In this document: piece after piece, positions 6,891 through 15,459 of the stretch
Position numbering within the stretch: the stretch's first letter is position 1
Layout of the letters: every line of letters starts with the position of its first letter
Source of the DNA: Planctomycetes bacterium UBA1662
GTDB lineage: Bacteria > Planctomycetota > UBA8108
Direction: 5' to 3'
NCBI GenBank assembly: GCA_002320775.1
Contig: DCKY01000271.1
Location: 1-21,618, forward strand
DNA: 21,618 nt
Position numbers and translations under genes: made by a program
The notes under the pieces: model-generated
Seen by the model: the letters and a program-made list of their open reading frames with translations, nothing else
Database searches by the model: none
What the model was told of the DNA's origin: nothing

Positions 6891-9011
6891 ATGTCACTGA
6901 TCGATTATATCGTCCTGGCCGTTTACTTTCTCGCCATGGCAGCCATCGGCGTCTGGTGCATGAAGAAGGTGAAGCATCAGGAGGATCTTTTCCTCGGCGG
7001 AAGAACTTTCGGGAAGCTCTTCCAGACCTTTGCCGCCTTCGGGGCCGGCACCGGCGCCAATGACCCTGTGAATGTCGGCAGGAACACCTACACGAGCGGC
7101 TTCAGCGGAATCTGGAGTGTTCTATTCTGGCTCCTGGTGACCCCGTTCTACTGGATCTTCGCGGTCTGGTATCGACGTATGCGGCATCTGACTATCGGGG
7201 ATTGGTTTGTGGAGAGATATGAAAGCAGGGCTCTCGGGGCGGCCTATTCCGTCTTCGGGATCGTATTTTACATGCTCTACCTTTCTGTCGCCTTCACCGC
7301 GGTCAGCAAGGTTTGTGAGCCCTTGATCGCGCCAGGGCTGGCGGACGGGTCATTGAAAACAATCCTGCTGCCGATTATCGGGCTCGTGGTTGTCGTCTAT
7401 GGCGTTCTTGGAGGCTTGCGCGCGGCCTATTGGACAGACCTGATTCAGGGGTTTTTCATCATTGTTCTTTCCGTCCTCCTGATTCCTTTCGGGCTCGACC
7501 TGCTTGTCGAGAACTTCGGCGATCCCGCCAGGGAAGGATTGATGGACGGGTTCAGGCACCTGCACGAGCAATTGCCCGCCTCCGCCTTCCAGTTGGCGGG
7601 CAACGAGTTCCCTCTCTACTACATAGCCTGCATCTTTCTTCTCAATCTTGTCGGGATCGTAGTTCAGCCCCATTTCATCGCCACTGGAGGGGGCTCGGCA
7701 AAGTCTGAAAATTCCGCCAGGGTCGGGCTTGTTGTCGGCAATTTTCTCAAGCGGTTCTGCACGGTGGGCTGGGCCTTGACTGGCCTGATCATGTTGGCCC
7801 TGCTGTCCGTCGACCCGGAAATTGGAAAAGATCCGGACAAGGTCTGGGGGCTCGCGGCGGTAAAGCTGCTTGGTCCATTGAACATTGGCCTCGTCGGGCT
7901 GATGGTGGCCTGCCTCCTGGCCGCGCTGATGTCATCCGCTGACTGCTATATGCTGGTGACCTCCGCCCTGGTGGTGAGGAATTGTTACGCTGCCTACCTG
8001 GACAAAGATGCCAGCGAGGAGCGTTATTTGCTCGTGGGGCGGGTCGTTGGCGTCACTATCATCGCCGGCGCAGTGTTCCTGTCCCTGGCAAGCTACGATG
8101 TTTTTGGGCAGCTCAAGAATGCGTGGGAGATCCCGGTTATATTTGCCGCTCCGTTCTGGATCGGAATGTTCTGGCGCAGGGGGACGAAAAAGGGCGCGTG
8201 GACTACTGTCATCTTTTCTTTAATTGTGTTTGTCCTGTTGCCAATGCTGCTTCCGCTTGTACCCGGGTTGCGCGAAAATCAAAGCTATGCCGTGACGACC
8301 GCGGAGGTCAGCAGGACCGTGACGCGGCCTGCGAGCCCTGCGGATGTCGCTCGGAGAAGCCTCAAAATTCAGGCCTGGCGGTCGCAGGAGGGGAAAGAGC
8401 CCGGAGCCTTGGAGCCGAAGGAGTTGAAGGTGGGGGAGGAGTTTATGGAAACTCGGATAACAGCCCCGCGGTCCGTGTTCTGGAAGGATGGGTTCGTTCG
8501 ACTGGGCGGGCCTGAAAAACCGACTGTCGTTACGACCGAGGAGGACGAGTCAGGGGCCCGGGTAGTCACGAGGCGCTATGGTTCGGAAACACGGTTCAGG
8601 GGCCTGGGCTTCTTCAATTTTGATTTTCTTCTTTATCGAGCCATCGGGGTCGACCTGCAGGGGCTTTCGAGAGAGGCCGTCGAGGCCCTGAGGCTGCCTC
8701 TCAAGGTCCTGGTCCCTTTCCTCGTCATGATCATCGCCAGCCTCCTTACCCGGCCCAACAGCAAGGAGTCCCTGGATCGATTTTACGTGAAAATGAAAAC
8801 CCCCACAGAGCCGGACCCCGACAAGGACAAGCGAGAGCTTGAGCTTTCTTATGCCTCGCCAGACCGCTTTGATCATAAGAAATTGTTCCCGGGAAGTTCG
8901 CTCGAGATTCAACGCCCGGGCTCAATCGACATCCTCGGTTTTATGCTGAGCTGCCTGGGGGTGGTCGCGGTCATCCTCCTCGCGCTTTGGGTTGCCAATC
9001 TCGGCGCCTGA
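6891..9011 (+). CDS. Sodium:solute symporter (SSS family) with large extramembrane insert
   Basis: This is an inner-membrane Na+-coupled importer of 706 residues. The N-terminus, SLIDYIVLAVYFLAMAAIG then DLFLGGRTFGKLFQTFAAFG, is typical of SSS helix 1 and the substrate/Na+ region, and LAALMSSADCYMLVTSALV (about 341-360) matches the Na2-site helix. GAGAGG six bases before ATG supports the start. About 11-12 helices lie in the first 457 residues. A soluble segment of roughly 145 residues (458-602, rich in Glu/Arg/Thr) then precedes a helix LPLKVLVPFLVMIIASLL (about 602-619), a charged loop, and a last helix at 678-704. Substrate cannot be assigned; sugars, amino acids or carboxylates are all possible. 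Typical SSS proteins are 450-600 aa. Confidence 0.92.
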   Translation: MSLIDYIVLAVYFLAMAAIGVWCMKKVKHQEDLFLGGRTFGKLFQTFAAFGAGTGANDPVNVGRNTYTSGFSGIWSVLFWLLVTPFYWIFAVWYRRMRHLTIGDWFVERYESRALGAAYSVFGIVFYMLYLSVAFTAVSKVCEPLIAPGLADGSLKTILLPIIGLVVVVYGVLGGLRAAYWTDLIQGFFIIVLSVLLIPFGLDLLVENFGDPAREGLMDGFRHLHEQLPASAFQLAGNEFPLYYIACIFLLNLVGIVVQPHFIATGGGSAKSENSARVGLVVGNFLKRFCTVGWALTGLIMLALLSVDPEIGKDPDKVWGLAAVKLLGPLNIGLVGLMVACLLAALMSSADCYMLVTSALVVRNCYAAYLDKDASEERYLLVGRVVGVTIIAGAVFLSLASYDVFGQLKNAWEIPVIFAAPFWIGMFWRRGTKKGAWTTVIFSLIVFVLLPMLLPLVPGLRENQSYAVTTAEVSRTVTRPASPADVARRSLKIQAWRSQEGKEPGALEPKELKVGEEFMETRITAPRSVFWKDGFVRLGGPEKPTVVTTEEDESGARVVTRRYGSETRFRGLGFFNFDFLLYRAIGVDLQGLSREAVEALRLPLKVLVPFLVMIIASLLTRPNSKESLDRFYVKMKTPTEPDPDKDKRELELSYASPDRFDHKKLFPGSSLEIQRPGSIDILGFMLSCLGVVAVILLALWVANLGA

Positions 9012-9084
9012 GCCGGGAACCTTCTTGTGTGAAAACCTCCTTTGCAGGGGCCTGCCTCAAACCTTTGACGAGGTCCAAATTGGA

Positions 9085-9112
9085 TTGACAACGCCTCTTG
9101 AGTCTGTTCAAT
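9085..9112 (+). promoter_or_regulatory. Possible promoter of the dockerin-protein gene
   Basis: A perfect TTGACA (9085-9090) is followed after 16 bases by TTCAAT (9107-9112), a four-of-six match to TATAAT. It lies in the 253-base gap after the symporter and would give a leader of about 145 bases before the ATG at 9265. The rest of the gap shows nothing else I can name. Confidence 0.4.
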
Positions 9113-9264
9113 TTACGACTAGGTTTATTTAAATGATTAGGCTTTTTGCCGCGCCTGTGCCGATTCCGGTAGCGATGCGTTGTCGCCCTCAGGAGCAGTC
9201 AAAAGCACGATATTTTAGTGTCAAACGCCTCCGATCCGGATGCGGCAGACAAAAGGGACGGAAC

Positions 9265-10071
9265 ATGAAAACCTTTTTCGCTTGTAGTGTCATCCTCTTC
9301 GCATTGTCGACCAGCCTGTTTGCGGACCCGGTCTCCAGGACAGCTATCTTTGATCCGACGATTGGCCCGAACAATTACACCATCCAGTTCCCTCTTGAGC
9401 TCAGCGGCGCGACAGTCGATATGAACATCGTGGGCGGTAGCTTTGAGCTGGTGGTCGATGAAGATGAGGGCACCGCGGCTCTGGCTTCCTGGCACCAGGA
9501 AATCGACCCCATCATGCTCTTCGGAATGAGCACCGGCCCGATCACGATCACCCTGGTCACCGAAGAAGGCGAGAGCCCCGCCGGGACCTACAATCCCGAG
9601 ACGCGGGAGTTCGCGGTCGAGGCGACCTTCCAGATCGAGTTCGACGACAGCCAGCTCTGGCAGGTCGGCTTTGTCTCGCCCGTCAACCTGACCGCGGTCG
9701 AAGAGGGCACCATTCACGGCAGCGGAAGCATCGGATCAGTGATCATGCACCTTGCCGGCGAGGGTGAATTTGCCGGAGGGACTTTTTCCTACACCTGCAA
9801 TACGAGCGCCCGCTTTGATTACGACCTTCCGGCCTCCCAGGCTCAGTCCGGCGATGTGAACCAGGACCACGCTCACGACATCTCGGACCCCATGGCTATC
9901 CTCAGGGAGCTCTTCCTCGGGGACCCCATGACCTGCAGGGCCGCCGGCGATGTCAACAGCGACAGCGACATTGATCTCTCGGACGCTGTCTTCATGCTCA
10001 ACTATCTCTTCATTGGGGGCCCCGCGCTTCCCGAAGAGGCTGTTGACTGCACGACGGGAGACGCTGCCTGA
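9265..10071 (+). CDS. Secreted protein with C-terminal dockerin-like domain
   Basis: The ATG at 9265 is preceded by AGGGACGG and opens a clean signal peptide (MKTFFACSVILFALSTSLFA, cleaved before DPVS); an earlier in-frame ATG at 9133 would bury it. The product has 268 residues. About 20-190 is an acidic, beta-rich domain of unknown family (TIGPNNYTIQFPLELSGAT and so on). The C-terminus holds two EF-hand-like calcium loops, DVNQDHAHDISD (197-208) and DVNSDSDIDLSD (229-240), each followed by a helix ending in LFLG/LFIGG. This is a type I-like dockerin pair as found at the C-terminus of many planctomycete exported proteins. It likely mediates calcium-dependent binding at the cell surface. The cohesin-like partner is not in the window. 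Confidence 0.85.
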   Translation: MKTFFACSVILFALSTSLFADPVSRTAIFDPTIGPNNYTIQFPLELSGATVDMNIVGGSFELVVDEDEGTAALASWHQEIDPIMLFGMSTGPITITLVTEEGESPAGTYNPETREFAVEATFQIEFDDSQLWQVGFVSPVNLTAVEEGTIHGSGSIGSVIMHLAGEGEFAGGTFSYTCNTSARFDYDLPASQAQSGDVNQDHAHDISDPMAILRELFLGDPMTCRAAGDVNSDSDIDLSDAVFMLNYLFIGGPALPEEAVDCTTGDAA

Positions 10072-10100
10072 GACAGCGCTCATAAAGTAAACATTTTAAG

Positions 10101-10138
10101 GCCGTGAGTTCCGGACGGGTTCTCGCGGCTTTTTTTTT
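10101..10138 (+). terminator. Intrinsic terminator after the dockerin-protein gene
   Basis: GCCGTGAG (10101-10108) pairs with CTCGCGGC (10122-10129) through seven Watson-Crick pairs and one G-T pair. A run of nine T follows immediately (10130-10138). It begins 29 bases after the stop codon and separates this gene from the convergent WD40 gene. Confidence 0.9.
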
Positions 10139-10161
10139 GCCATTAGTGAGTCGCTCGGAAG

Positions 10162-11631
10162 TCAGTTCTTATCGAGAGCCTTCTTTGCTTTTTCGGCTGC
10201 CTCGATGGCCTTCCTGGCATCGTCGGCCGCCTGCTTGAGGGCGGCGGCGGCTTCCGCCGACGCTTTTTTAGCGGCAGCGTCTTCAGTTGCCGCCTTGGCT
10301 GCGGTCGCCGCGGACCTGGCGGCGCTGTCACTGGCCGCCTTTGCCGCCGCTGCGGCCTTGATGGAGGCCTGCTTGTTTTTCTCCGCTTCCGCCGCGGCCG
10401 TTCGTGCCGCGTCCGCCTTTTTCTTCGCCTCCTCAGCTCTCTTTTTAGCTTCAGCTTCCGCGCGGACCTGTGCCTCCTGGGCCTTCTTCGCTTCCTCAGC
10501 TTTTTTCAGGGCCAGGGCCTCGGCCTCTCGGCGAGCCTTTCTCTCAGCTTCGAGCTTCATCAGGGCAATCTCTTCGGGGTCCTCGACAGGTGCGGCGGGG
10601 ATCGAGCAGCGAAGGAGAGTGTCCTCCTTGCCGGGTTGGCTGCTGGTTCCGCAGTAGAGGGTCTTGCCATCTCTTGAGAAGGTTACGCACCAGATCGTGC
10701 AGCCCGGCCTGGCCAGGGTTGCATAGTGCTTGCCCTCGGAGGCATCCCAGAGCTTCACCTTGTGATCAAAACTCGAGCTCGCCAGCAGCTTTCCATCGGG
10801 GGAAAAGGCGATGGAGGTGACCCAGTTCTGATGGGCCTTCCACTCGGCCTTCTTTGCCGCTGAGATGCCGCCATCCGAGGGGGTGACATTCCAGAGCCTG
10901 GTCATGTTGTCGGCTCCTGCGGTGGCGAGCGTTTTTCCATCAGGGCTGAAGTTGACGGACCACACAGCATCTTTATGGGCGTCGATTTTGGCTTTCTCTG
11001 TTCGGGAGGCGACATCCCAGAGCCGGACTGTCTTGTCAAACGACCCGGTAGCGATCCATTTCCCGTCCGGAGAAAAAGCGACCGTCCGAACCGTGCCCGC
11101 GTGACCGGCCAGATCTCCAAGAAGCGCCCCCGTGGCAGTATCCCAGATCTTGGCAGTCGTATCTTCGCTGGCAGAGGCGATGAGCTTCCCATTCGGAGAA
11201 AAGCTGATGGCGGTGACCCAGTTCTTATGTCCCTCCATGGTCCTCGTGAGCTTCATCTTTCCTCCCAGCTGCGTCCGCCAGAGCTTGATGAGCTTGTCCG
11301 TTCCGGCGGTTGCAAGGGTCTCTCCGTCAGGGGAGATCGAGACGGACCAGACCGTGCTCTTGTGCGGCTCGAAACCGCTAAGCTTTGCTCCTGACCCGGT
11401 GTCGAAAAAGCTGGCCTGCCCCGGCTTGATCGTCAGGGTCTCTCCGCCGCCGGCGGCGATGACCTCTCCGTCGCCTGAAACGGCGATAGAGGTCACCCAG
11501 CTTGAATGGCCGGGGAAGGTTGCAGGAGCCTGGAGCCCTGAGTCTTCAGCGAACCCAAAGGTAAAGGACAGGATGATGGCGCAGGCAAGGATGCTTGTGC
11601 TGACGACAGGGTGGATTCGCATATTGCTCAT
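10162..11631 (-). CDS. Exported WD40-repeat protein with long Ala/Lys/Glu coiled-coil tail
   Basis: This 489-aa protein has an N-terminal signal peptide or anchor (SILACAIILSFTFGFAEDSG, about 13-32). Seven WD40-type repeats follow between about residues 38 and 345, each built as GH/AH...V-x-S/T-x-x-FSPDGK...A-T/S-x-S/G-D-x-x-x-x-LWD, for example GHAGTVRTVAFSPDGKWIAT and AHKDAVWSVNFSPDGKTLAT. Seven repeats suffice for a closed propeller. From about 350 to the end the sequence is almost only Ala, Lys, Glu, Arg and Asp in heptad-like spacing (KLEAERKARREAEALALKKA and onwards), predicting a long helix or coiled coil, TolA-like in composition. It probably acts as a protein-interaction scaffold in the envelope. 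AGAGGA lies 13 bases before the ATG; a second ATG at 11622 is an alternative start. Confidence 0.9.
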   Translation of the reverse strand: MSNMRIHPVVSTSILACAIILSFTFGFAEDSGLQAPATFPGHSSWVTSIAVSGDGEVIAAGGGETLTIKPGQASFFDTGSGAKLSGFEPHKSTVWSVSISPDGETLATAGTDKLIKLWRTQLGGKMKLTRTMEGHKNWVTAISFSPNGKLIASASEDTTAKIWDTATGALLGDLAGHAGTVRTVAFSPDGKWIATGSFDKTVRLWDVASRTEKAKIDAHKDAVWSVNFSPDGKTLATAGADNMTRLWNVTPSDGGISAAKKAEWKAHQNWVTSIAFSPDGKLLASSSFDHKVKLWDASEGKHYATLARPGCTIWCVTFSRDGKTLYCGTSSQPGKEDTLLRCSIPAAPVEDPEEIALMKLEAERKARREAEALALKKAEEAKKAQEAQVRAEAEAKKRAEEAKKKADAARTAAAEAEKNKQASIKAAAAAKAASDSAARSAATAAKAATEDAAAKKASAEAAAALKQAADDARKAIEAAEKAKKALDKN

Positions 11632-11718
11632 GAGTGTCGGGGTCCTCTGAATGTTGAAACGAGCGCCCAGCTCATTTCCAGTTTCCTGATAAACCGGCTT
11701 TGCCCAGGGTCGAGGGGC

Positions 11719-11747
11719 TTGGTTTTATAGCCGAGTAAAAATATAAT
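11719..11747 (+). promoter_or_regulatory. Promoter of the ligase/propeller gene train
   Basis: TTGGTT (11719-11724) and a perfect TATAAT (11742-11747) are separated by 17 bases. Transcription would start near 11754, giving a leader of about 62 bases to the ATG at 11816. This rules out the upstream TTG at 11750 as the ligase start. It lies in the 184-base gap shared with the divergent WD40 gene. Confidence 0.7.
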
Positions 11748-11815
11748 CCTTGTGCGGGGGCGGCGATTTTTCGTCCAGCCCTGATGCTAGTGAACAGTTC
11801 CATTTCGGCAGAAAT

Positions 11816-13147
11816 ATGCTCATCGAAAATGAACACGACAGCTTGAGAAAACTTCAGCTGGAGAAGCTCACGGATCTCCTGAAAGAGATCTATCCCAGCA
11901 ATAGTTTTTATCGGCATAAATTAGACAAATCTGGCTTCAAAATATCCGAGCTGGGCGATAGCGAAACCCTTGAGGGTCTGCTTGAAAAGCTTCCGTTTAC
12001 AGAGAAATCAGAGCTCCAGGCTGACCAGGAAAAATTTCCTCCTTATGGGTCGAACCTGACCTACGAGTTAGATGACTACCTTCGCATCCATCGCACATCA
12101 GGGACCACGGGAGAGCCAATTTACTGGCTGGATACTGCAGATAGCTGGCAATGGTTCATCGACTGCTGGAAAAAGGTCTATGTCGGGGTGGGCCTTGAGA
12201 AATCGGACCGCCTCTTCTTCCCTTTCTCCTTTGGGCCTTTTATTGGATTCTGGGGGGCCTTTGAGGCGGGGCTCCAGCTAGGCAATTTCTGCCTGGCCGG
12301 AGGAGGCATGAGCTCCATCGGACGGCTTGCCTGCCTGCTCGAGCACGAGATCACCGTGGTTTGCTGCACTCCGACCTATGCCCTTCACCTTGCCGAGGCG
12401 GCCGAAGAAAACAACATCGAGCTTTCAGGCTGCTCCGTTCGGCTTCTTGTTGTCGCTGGCGAGCCGGGGGGGCTGGTTCCCGGCACGCGCAAGCGCATTG
12501 CTGAGCTGTGGGGGGCTGAGGTGAGGGACCATCACGGGATGACGGAAATCGGCTGTGTTACCTATGAGCCCCGGGAAAGCCCGGGGGCGCTCTGTCCTCT
12601 GGAGGAGGACTTCATCATCGAGGTCGTCAAGCCGGGCTCCAGCGAAGAGGTTGAGGATGGAGAGGCCGGGGAGCTGGTGCTTACCAACCTTGGGCGAAGC
12701 GGGAGCCCCCTTCTGCGTTACAGGACGGGTGACATGGTGCGGTTGAAGGCCAGGGATGACGAAGAAGGGGCGGGCGGGGAGGCTGGCCTCAAGCTCTTTG
12801 ATGGAGGGATCCTCGGCCGGGCGGACGACATGTTTTTTATCAGAGGAAACAATGTCTATCCCACTGCAATCGAAACCGTTATACGGGAATTTCGCGAGGT
12901 TGCGGAGTATCGCCTGCGGGTGGTAGAGTCTGGGGACTTAAATTCCCTTGAAGTGGACATTGAGCCCGCCGGCGGTGCCGGCGAAGACGATTCCGCCGCC
13001 CTGGAAGAACTTCCGGGGCGTATTGCCAAGGCCTTGCATGATGCACTGCTGTTTAGAGTCAGGGTGCGCCTTGTGGATCAGGGGAGTTTGCCTCGACATG
13101 AATTGAAAGCCAGGAGATTGGTCAGAGAGAAGGATAACCAGCAATGA
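11816..13147 (+). CDS. PaaK-like acyl/aryl-CoA ligase (AMP-binding)
   Basis: This cytosolic ANL-superfamily enzyme resembles phenylacetate-CoA ligase: it adenylates a carboxylic acid with ATP and transfers it to CoA (or another thiol). Of 443 residues, HRTSGTTGEPIYW (92-104) is the phosphate-binding loop, HHGMTEIG (239-246) replaces the YGxTE motif, RYRTGD (301-306) contains the ribose-binding Asp, GRADDMFFIRGNNVYP (334-349) is the hinge and start of the C-terminal subdomain, and Lys431 in HELKARRLV is a candidate catalytic lysine. Length and order fit the PaaK group. No good Shine-Dalgarno precedes the ATG; the start is chosen from family length and the promoter at 11719-11747. The stop overlaps the next ATG by four bases (ATGA), so the two are translationally coupled. 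The substrate is unknown. Confidence 0.9.
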   Translation: MLIENEHDSLRKLQLEKLTDLLKEIYPSNSFYRHKLDKSGFKISELGDSETLEGLLEKLPFTEKSELQADQEKFPPYGSNLTYELDDYLRIHRTSGTTGEPIYWLDTADSWQWFIDCWKKVYVGVGLEKSDRLFFPFSFGPFIGFWGAFEAGLQLGNFCLAGGGMSSIGRLACLLEHEITVVCCTPTYALHLAEAAEENNIELSGCSVRLLVVAGEPGGLVPGTRKRIAELWGAEVRDHHGMTEIGCVTYEPRESPGALCPLEEDFIIEVVKPGSSEEVEDGEAGELVLTNLGRSGSPLLRYRTGDMVRLKARDDEEGAGGEAGLKLFDGGILGRADDMFFIRGNNVYPTAIETVIREFREVAEYRLRVVESGDLNSLEVDIEPAGGAGEDDSAALEELPGRIAKALHDALLFRVRVRLVDQGSLPRHELKARRLVREKDNQQ

Positions 13148-15408
13148 ACTTGCGCGAAAAACCGGTTTTATTTCAGGCTTTGGTTCTCATTGCCGCCGCT
13201 GTGGTTGCAGGGCTGTTGTTGCATGGCAGCGTTGCCGCAGATGAGTGGCCCGCATGGCGTGGAACTGGCCAGCGGGGTTTTTCTCCTGAGAAAAACCTGC
13301 CCGCCAAATGGTCAAAGGATGGCGAAAACCTGCTTTGGACAATGCCTGTCGGGGCTCGCTCGGCCCCCGTTGCCTGGGATGGGCGAATCTACGTTCTCCA
13401 CCTGACCGGCGAGGGCGAAACCTGGCAGGAAGAGGTCGTCTGCATGAACGCGGAATCCGGCAAGGTTCTCTGGCGCTACGCCTTTAATATTTTCCTTACC
13501 GACATACCCTCAACCCGTGTCGGCTGGTCCAATCCCTGCATCGACCCCGAGACGGGCAATGTAATTGTCCATGGGGTCCAGGGGGTTTTCGTTTGTATCG
13601 ACAAAGATGGAAAGCAGGTCTGGCGTCACTCGCTCACCGAGGAGTTTGGCCGGATCTCCGGCTACGGAGGCCGGACCCACACACCCATGGTGGATGAGGG
13701 CCGGGTCGTTATCAGCTTTCTTAACTCTTCCTGGGGCAAGCAGGGAAGGGGCTCGCACAGGTATCTTGCTCTCGACAAACTCACCGGCGAGGTCATCTGG
13801 TGGTCGACTCCGGGCGGCGCGCCGCTGGACACCACCTATTCGATGCCTTCCGTGGCGATTGTCGATGGTGTCCGGGTCCTGGTGGTCGGTTGCGCGGATG
13901 GCAATGTCTATGGGTTGAAATCATCGACAGGCGAGAAGATCTGGACCTTCCGGCTGTCAAAGCGCGGGCTCAATGCATCGGTTGTTGTACACGGCGGCCT
14001 TGTCTACGCCTGCCACAGCGAAGAGAACCAGCTCAGCACCGATCCCAAGCAGCCTGTGATGGGCCGAGTCGTATGTTTCAAGGCGACAGGGACGGGTGAC
14101 ATCACAGAGACCAACGAGGTCTGGAGGGTGGATGGCCTGACGGCGGGATACTCCTCGCCGGCCGCCGATGACAAGTACCTCTATGTCGGATCGAATTCCG
14201 CAAACATCCACTGCTTTGACCTGAAGACGGGCAAGGAGGCCTGGGTTCACAATGTCGGCACAGTCCTCAAGGCCTCTCCGGTTGTCGGAGATGGCAAGCT
14301 CTACGTGGGCGAGGTTAGCGGCCACTTCTCCATACTGAAGCTTGGAGACAAGAAGGCCGTGACCTTGAGCAAGGAGAAGTTCGCCCTGAAAGATGGGCGC
14401 CCCATGGAAATTAACGGCTCGGCATGCATTGCCAGAGGGAAGGTGTATTTCTGTACTTCACATAACATTTACTGCATAGGCAAGGCCTCCGCCGGCGCCG
14501 GGGCAGCAGGGATTCCATGGCCGGCCAGCTCCGCAAAAGCAGGGGCCGGAGCCAAGCCATCGCATATCCAGGTGCTGCCTGCGGAGGTGGAGACCCAGCC
14601 GGGGAAGACCCTCACCTTCAAGGCGCTGCTTTTTGATTCGAAGGGGATGCTTATTGGCGAGTGTGCCCCGGAATGGTCTGTGTCCGGCCTGAGCGGCAAG
14701 GTGGATGCCAAGGGCGTGCTGTCTACTGCCCGGGACGGCTCCTTCCAGGGGGGGATCCTGACAGCCTCCCATGCCGGCCTCAAGGGCTCCGCCCGAGTCA
14801 GGGTTGTTCCTTCGCTCCCTTTGAATATTGACTTTGAAGACCGCAAGCCAGGCCTCGCTCCCCCAGGCTGGATCAGCGCGGGGGCGGTCAAATTCAAGGT
14901 GGTCGACCTGGATGGGAACAAGGTTCTCAAGAAGCTCTCTGACAAGCCGAAGTTCATTCTCGCAAGGATGTACTTCGGGCTTCATTCCCAGAAAAATTAC
15001 ACCTTCCAATTGGACATGATGGGGACAGAGCAGAAATTTCAGCTTCCCGACATGGGCTTCTTTGTCAGCAGGTATCGCTTTGACCTGCTTGGTAACCGCC
15101 AGGGCGCCAGGATCGTCGCCTGGTCTCCTATGCCGAGGCTTGAAAAGAAGATAAGGTTCAAGTGGGATCCAAAGGTCTGGTACACCGCCAAGATGAAGGT
15201 GGACCGCTCCGGCGGAAAAGCCGTCGTGCGGGCCAAGGTCTGGAAGCGAGGAACGAAAGAGCCGGCGGCCTGGACCCTTGAAGTGAACGATTCGACGCCC
15301 AATCACAACGGAGCCCCGGGGCTCTACGCCTATTCTGCCGGAAGTACAGACAAGAAAATCGGCGGTGAGATTTTCTACGACAACATCATTATCACTGAAA
15401 ACAAATAA
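13144..15408 (+). CDS. Exported PQQ-like beta-propeller with Ig-like and concanavalin-like domains
   Basis: The 754-aa product begins with a signal peptide (residues about 8-32, ending GSVAA-DEW). The opening WPAWRGTGQRGFS and repeated blocks such as GCADGNVYGLKSSTGEKIWT and YVGSNSANIHCFDLKTGKEAW belong to the PQQ-like (quinoprotein-type) beta-propeller, about residues 35-450. No methanol-dehydrogenase active-site signature was seen, so it is most likely a binding or scaffold protein, as is common in planctomycetes. A Gly/Ala linker (451-470) leads to an Ig-like/Big-type domain (471-559, PSHIQVLPAEVETQPGKTLT) and then a beta-sandwich of concanavalin/LamG type (560-754, with IDFEDRKPG and the ending IFYDNIIITE). 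AGAAGGA gives a good ribosome binding site. Confidence 0.85.
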   Translation: MNLREKPVLFQALVLIAAAVVAGLLLHGSVAADEWPAWRGTGQRGFSPEKNLPAKWSKDGENLLWTMPVGARSAPVAWDGRIYVLHLTGEGETWQEEVVCMNAESGKVLWRYAFNIFLTDIPSTRVGWSNPCIDPETGNVIVHGVQGVFVCIDKDGKQVWRHSLTEEFGRISGYGGRTHTPMVDEGRVVISFLNSSWGKQGRGSHRYLALDKLTGEVIWWSTPGGAPLDTTYSMPSVAIVDGVRVLVVGCADGNVYGLKSSTGEKIWTFRLSKRGLNASVVVHGGLVYACHSEENQLSTDPKQPVMGRVVCFKATGTGDITETNEVWRVDGLTAGYSSPAADDKYLYVGSNSANIHCFDLKTGKEAWVHNVGTVLKASPVVGDGKLYVGEVSGHFSILKLGDKKAVTLSKEKFALKDGRPMEINGSACIARGKVYFCTSHNIYCIGKASAGAGAAGIPWPASSAKAGAGAKPSHIQVLPAEVETQPGKTLTFKALLFDSKGMLIGECAPEWSVSGLSGKVDAKGVLSTARDGSFQGGILTASHAGLKGSARVRVVPSLPLNIDFEDRKPGLAPPGWISAGAVKFKVVDLDGNKVLKKLSDKPKFILARMYFGLHSQKNYTFQLDMMGTEQKFQLPDMGFFVSRYRFDLLGNRQGARIVAWSPMPRLEKKIRFKWDPKVWYTAKMKVDRSGGKAVVRAKVWKRGTKEPAAWTLEVNDSTPNHNGAPGLYAYSAGSTDKKIGGEIFYDNIIITENK

Positions 15409-15459
15409 ACGGTTCGCTTTTCTCGGCCCCGGCTTCCTGCCGGCCTGAGCGCGGCATTA

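Noticed and set aside
10205..10657. Alanine-rich plus-strand frame
   Set aside because: Shadow of the Ala/Lys/Glu-rich coiled-coil tail on the other strand; low-complexity codons leave the opposite frame open.
11750..11815. Upstream TTG start for the PaaK-like ligase
   Set aside because: It would lie upstream of the transcription start predicted from TATAAT at 11742-11747 and adds residues not typical of the family.
14458..15306. 282-aa minus-strand frame opposite the first propeller
   Set aside because: No recognisable domain; the plus-strand protein has a signal peptide and clear propeller repeats.
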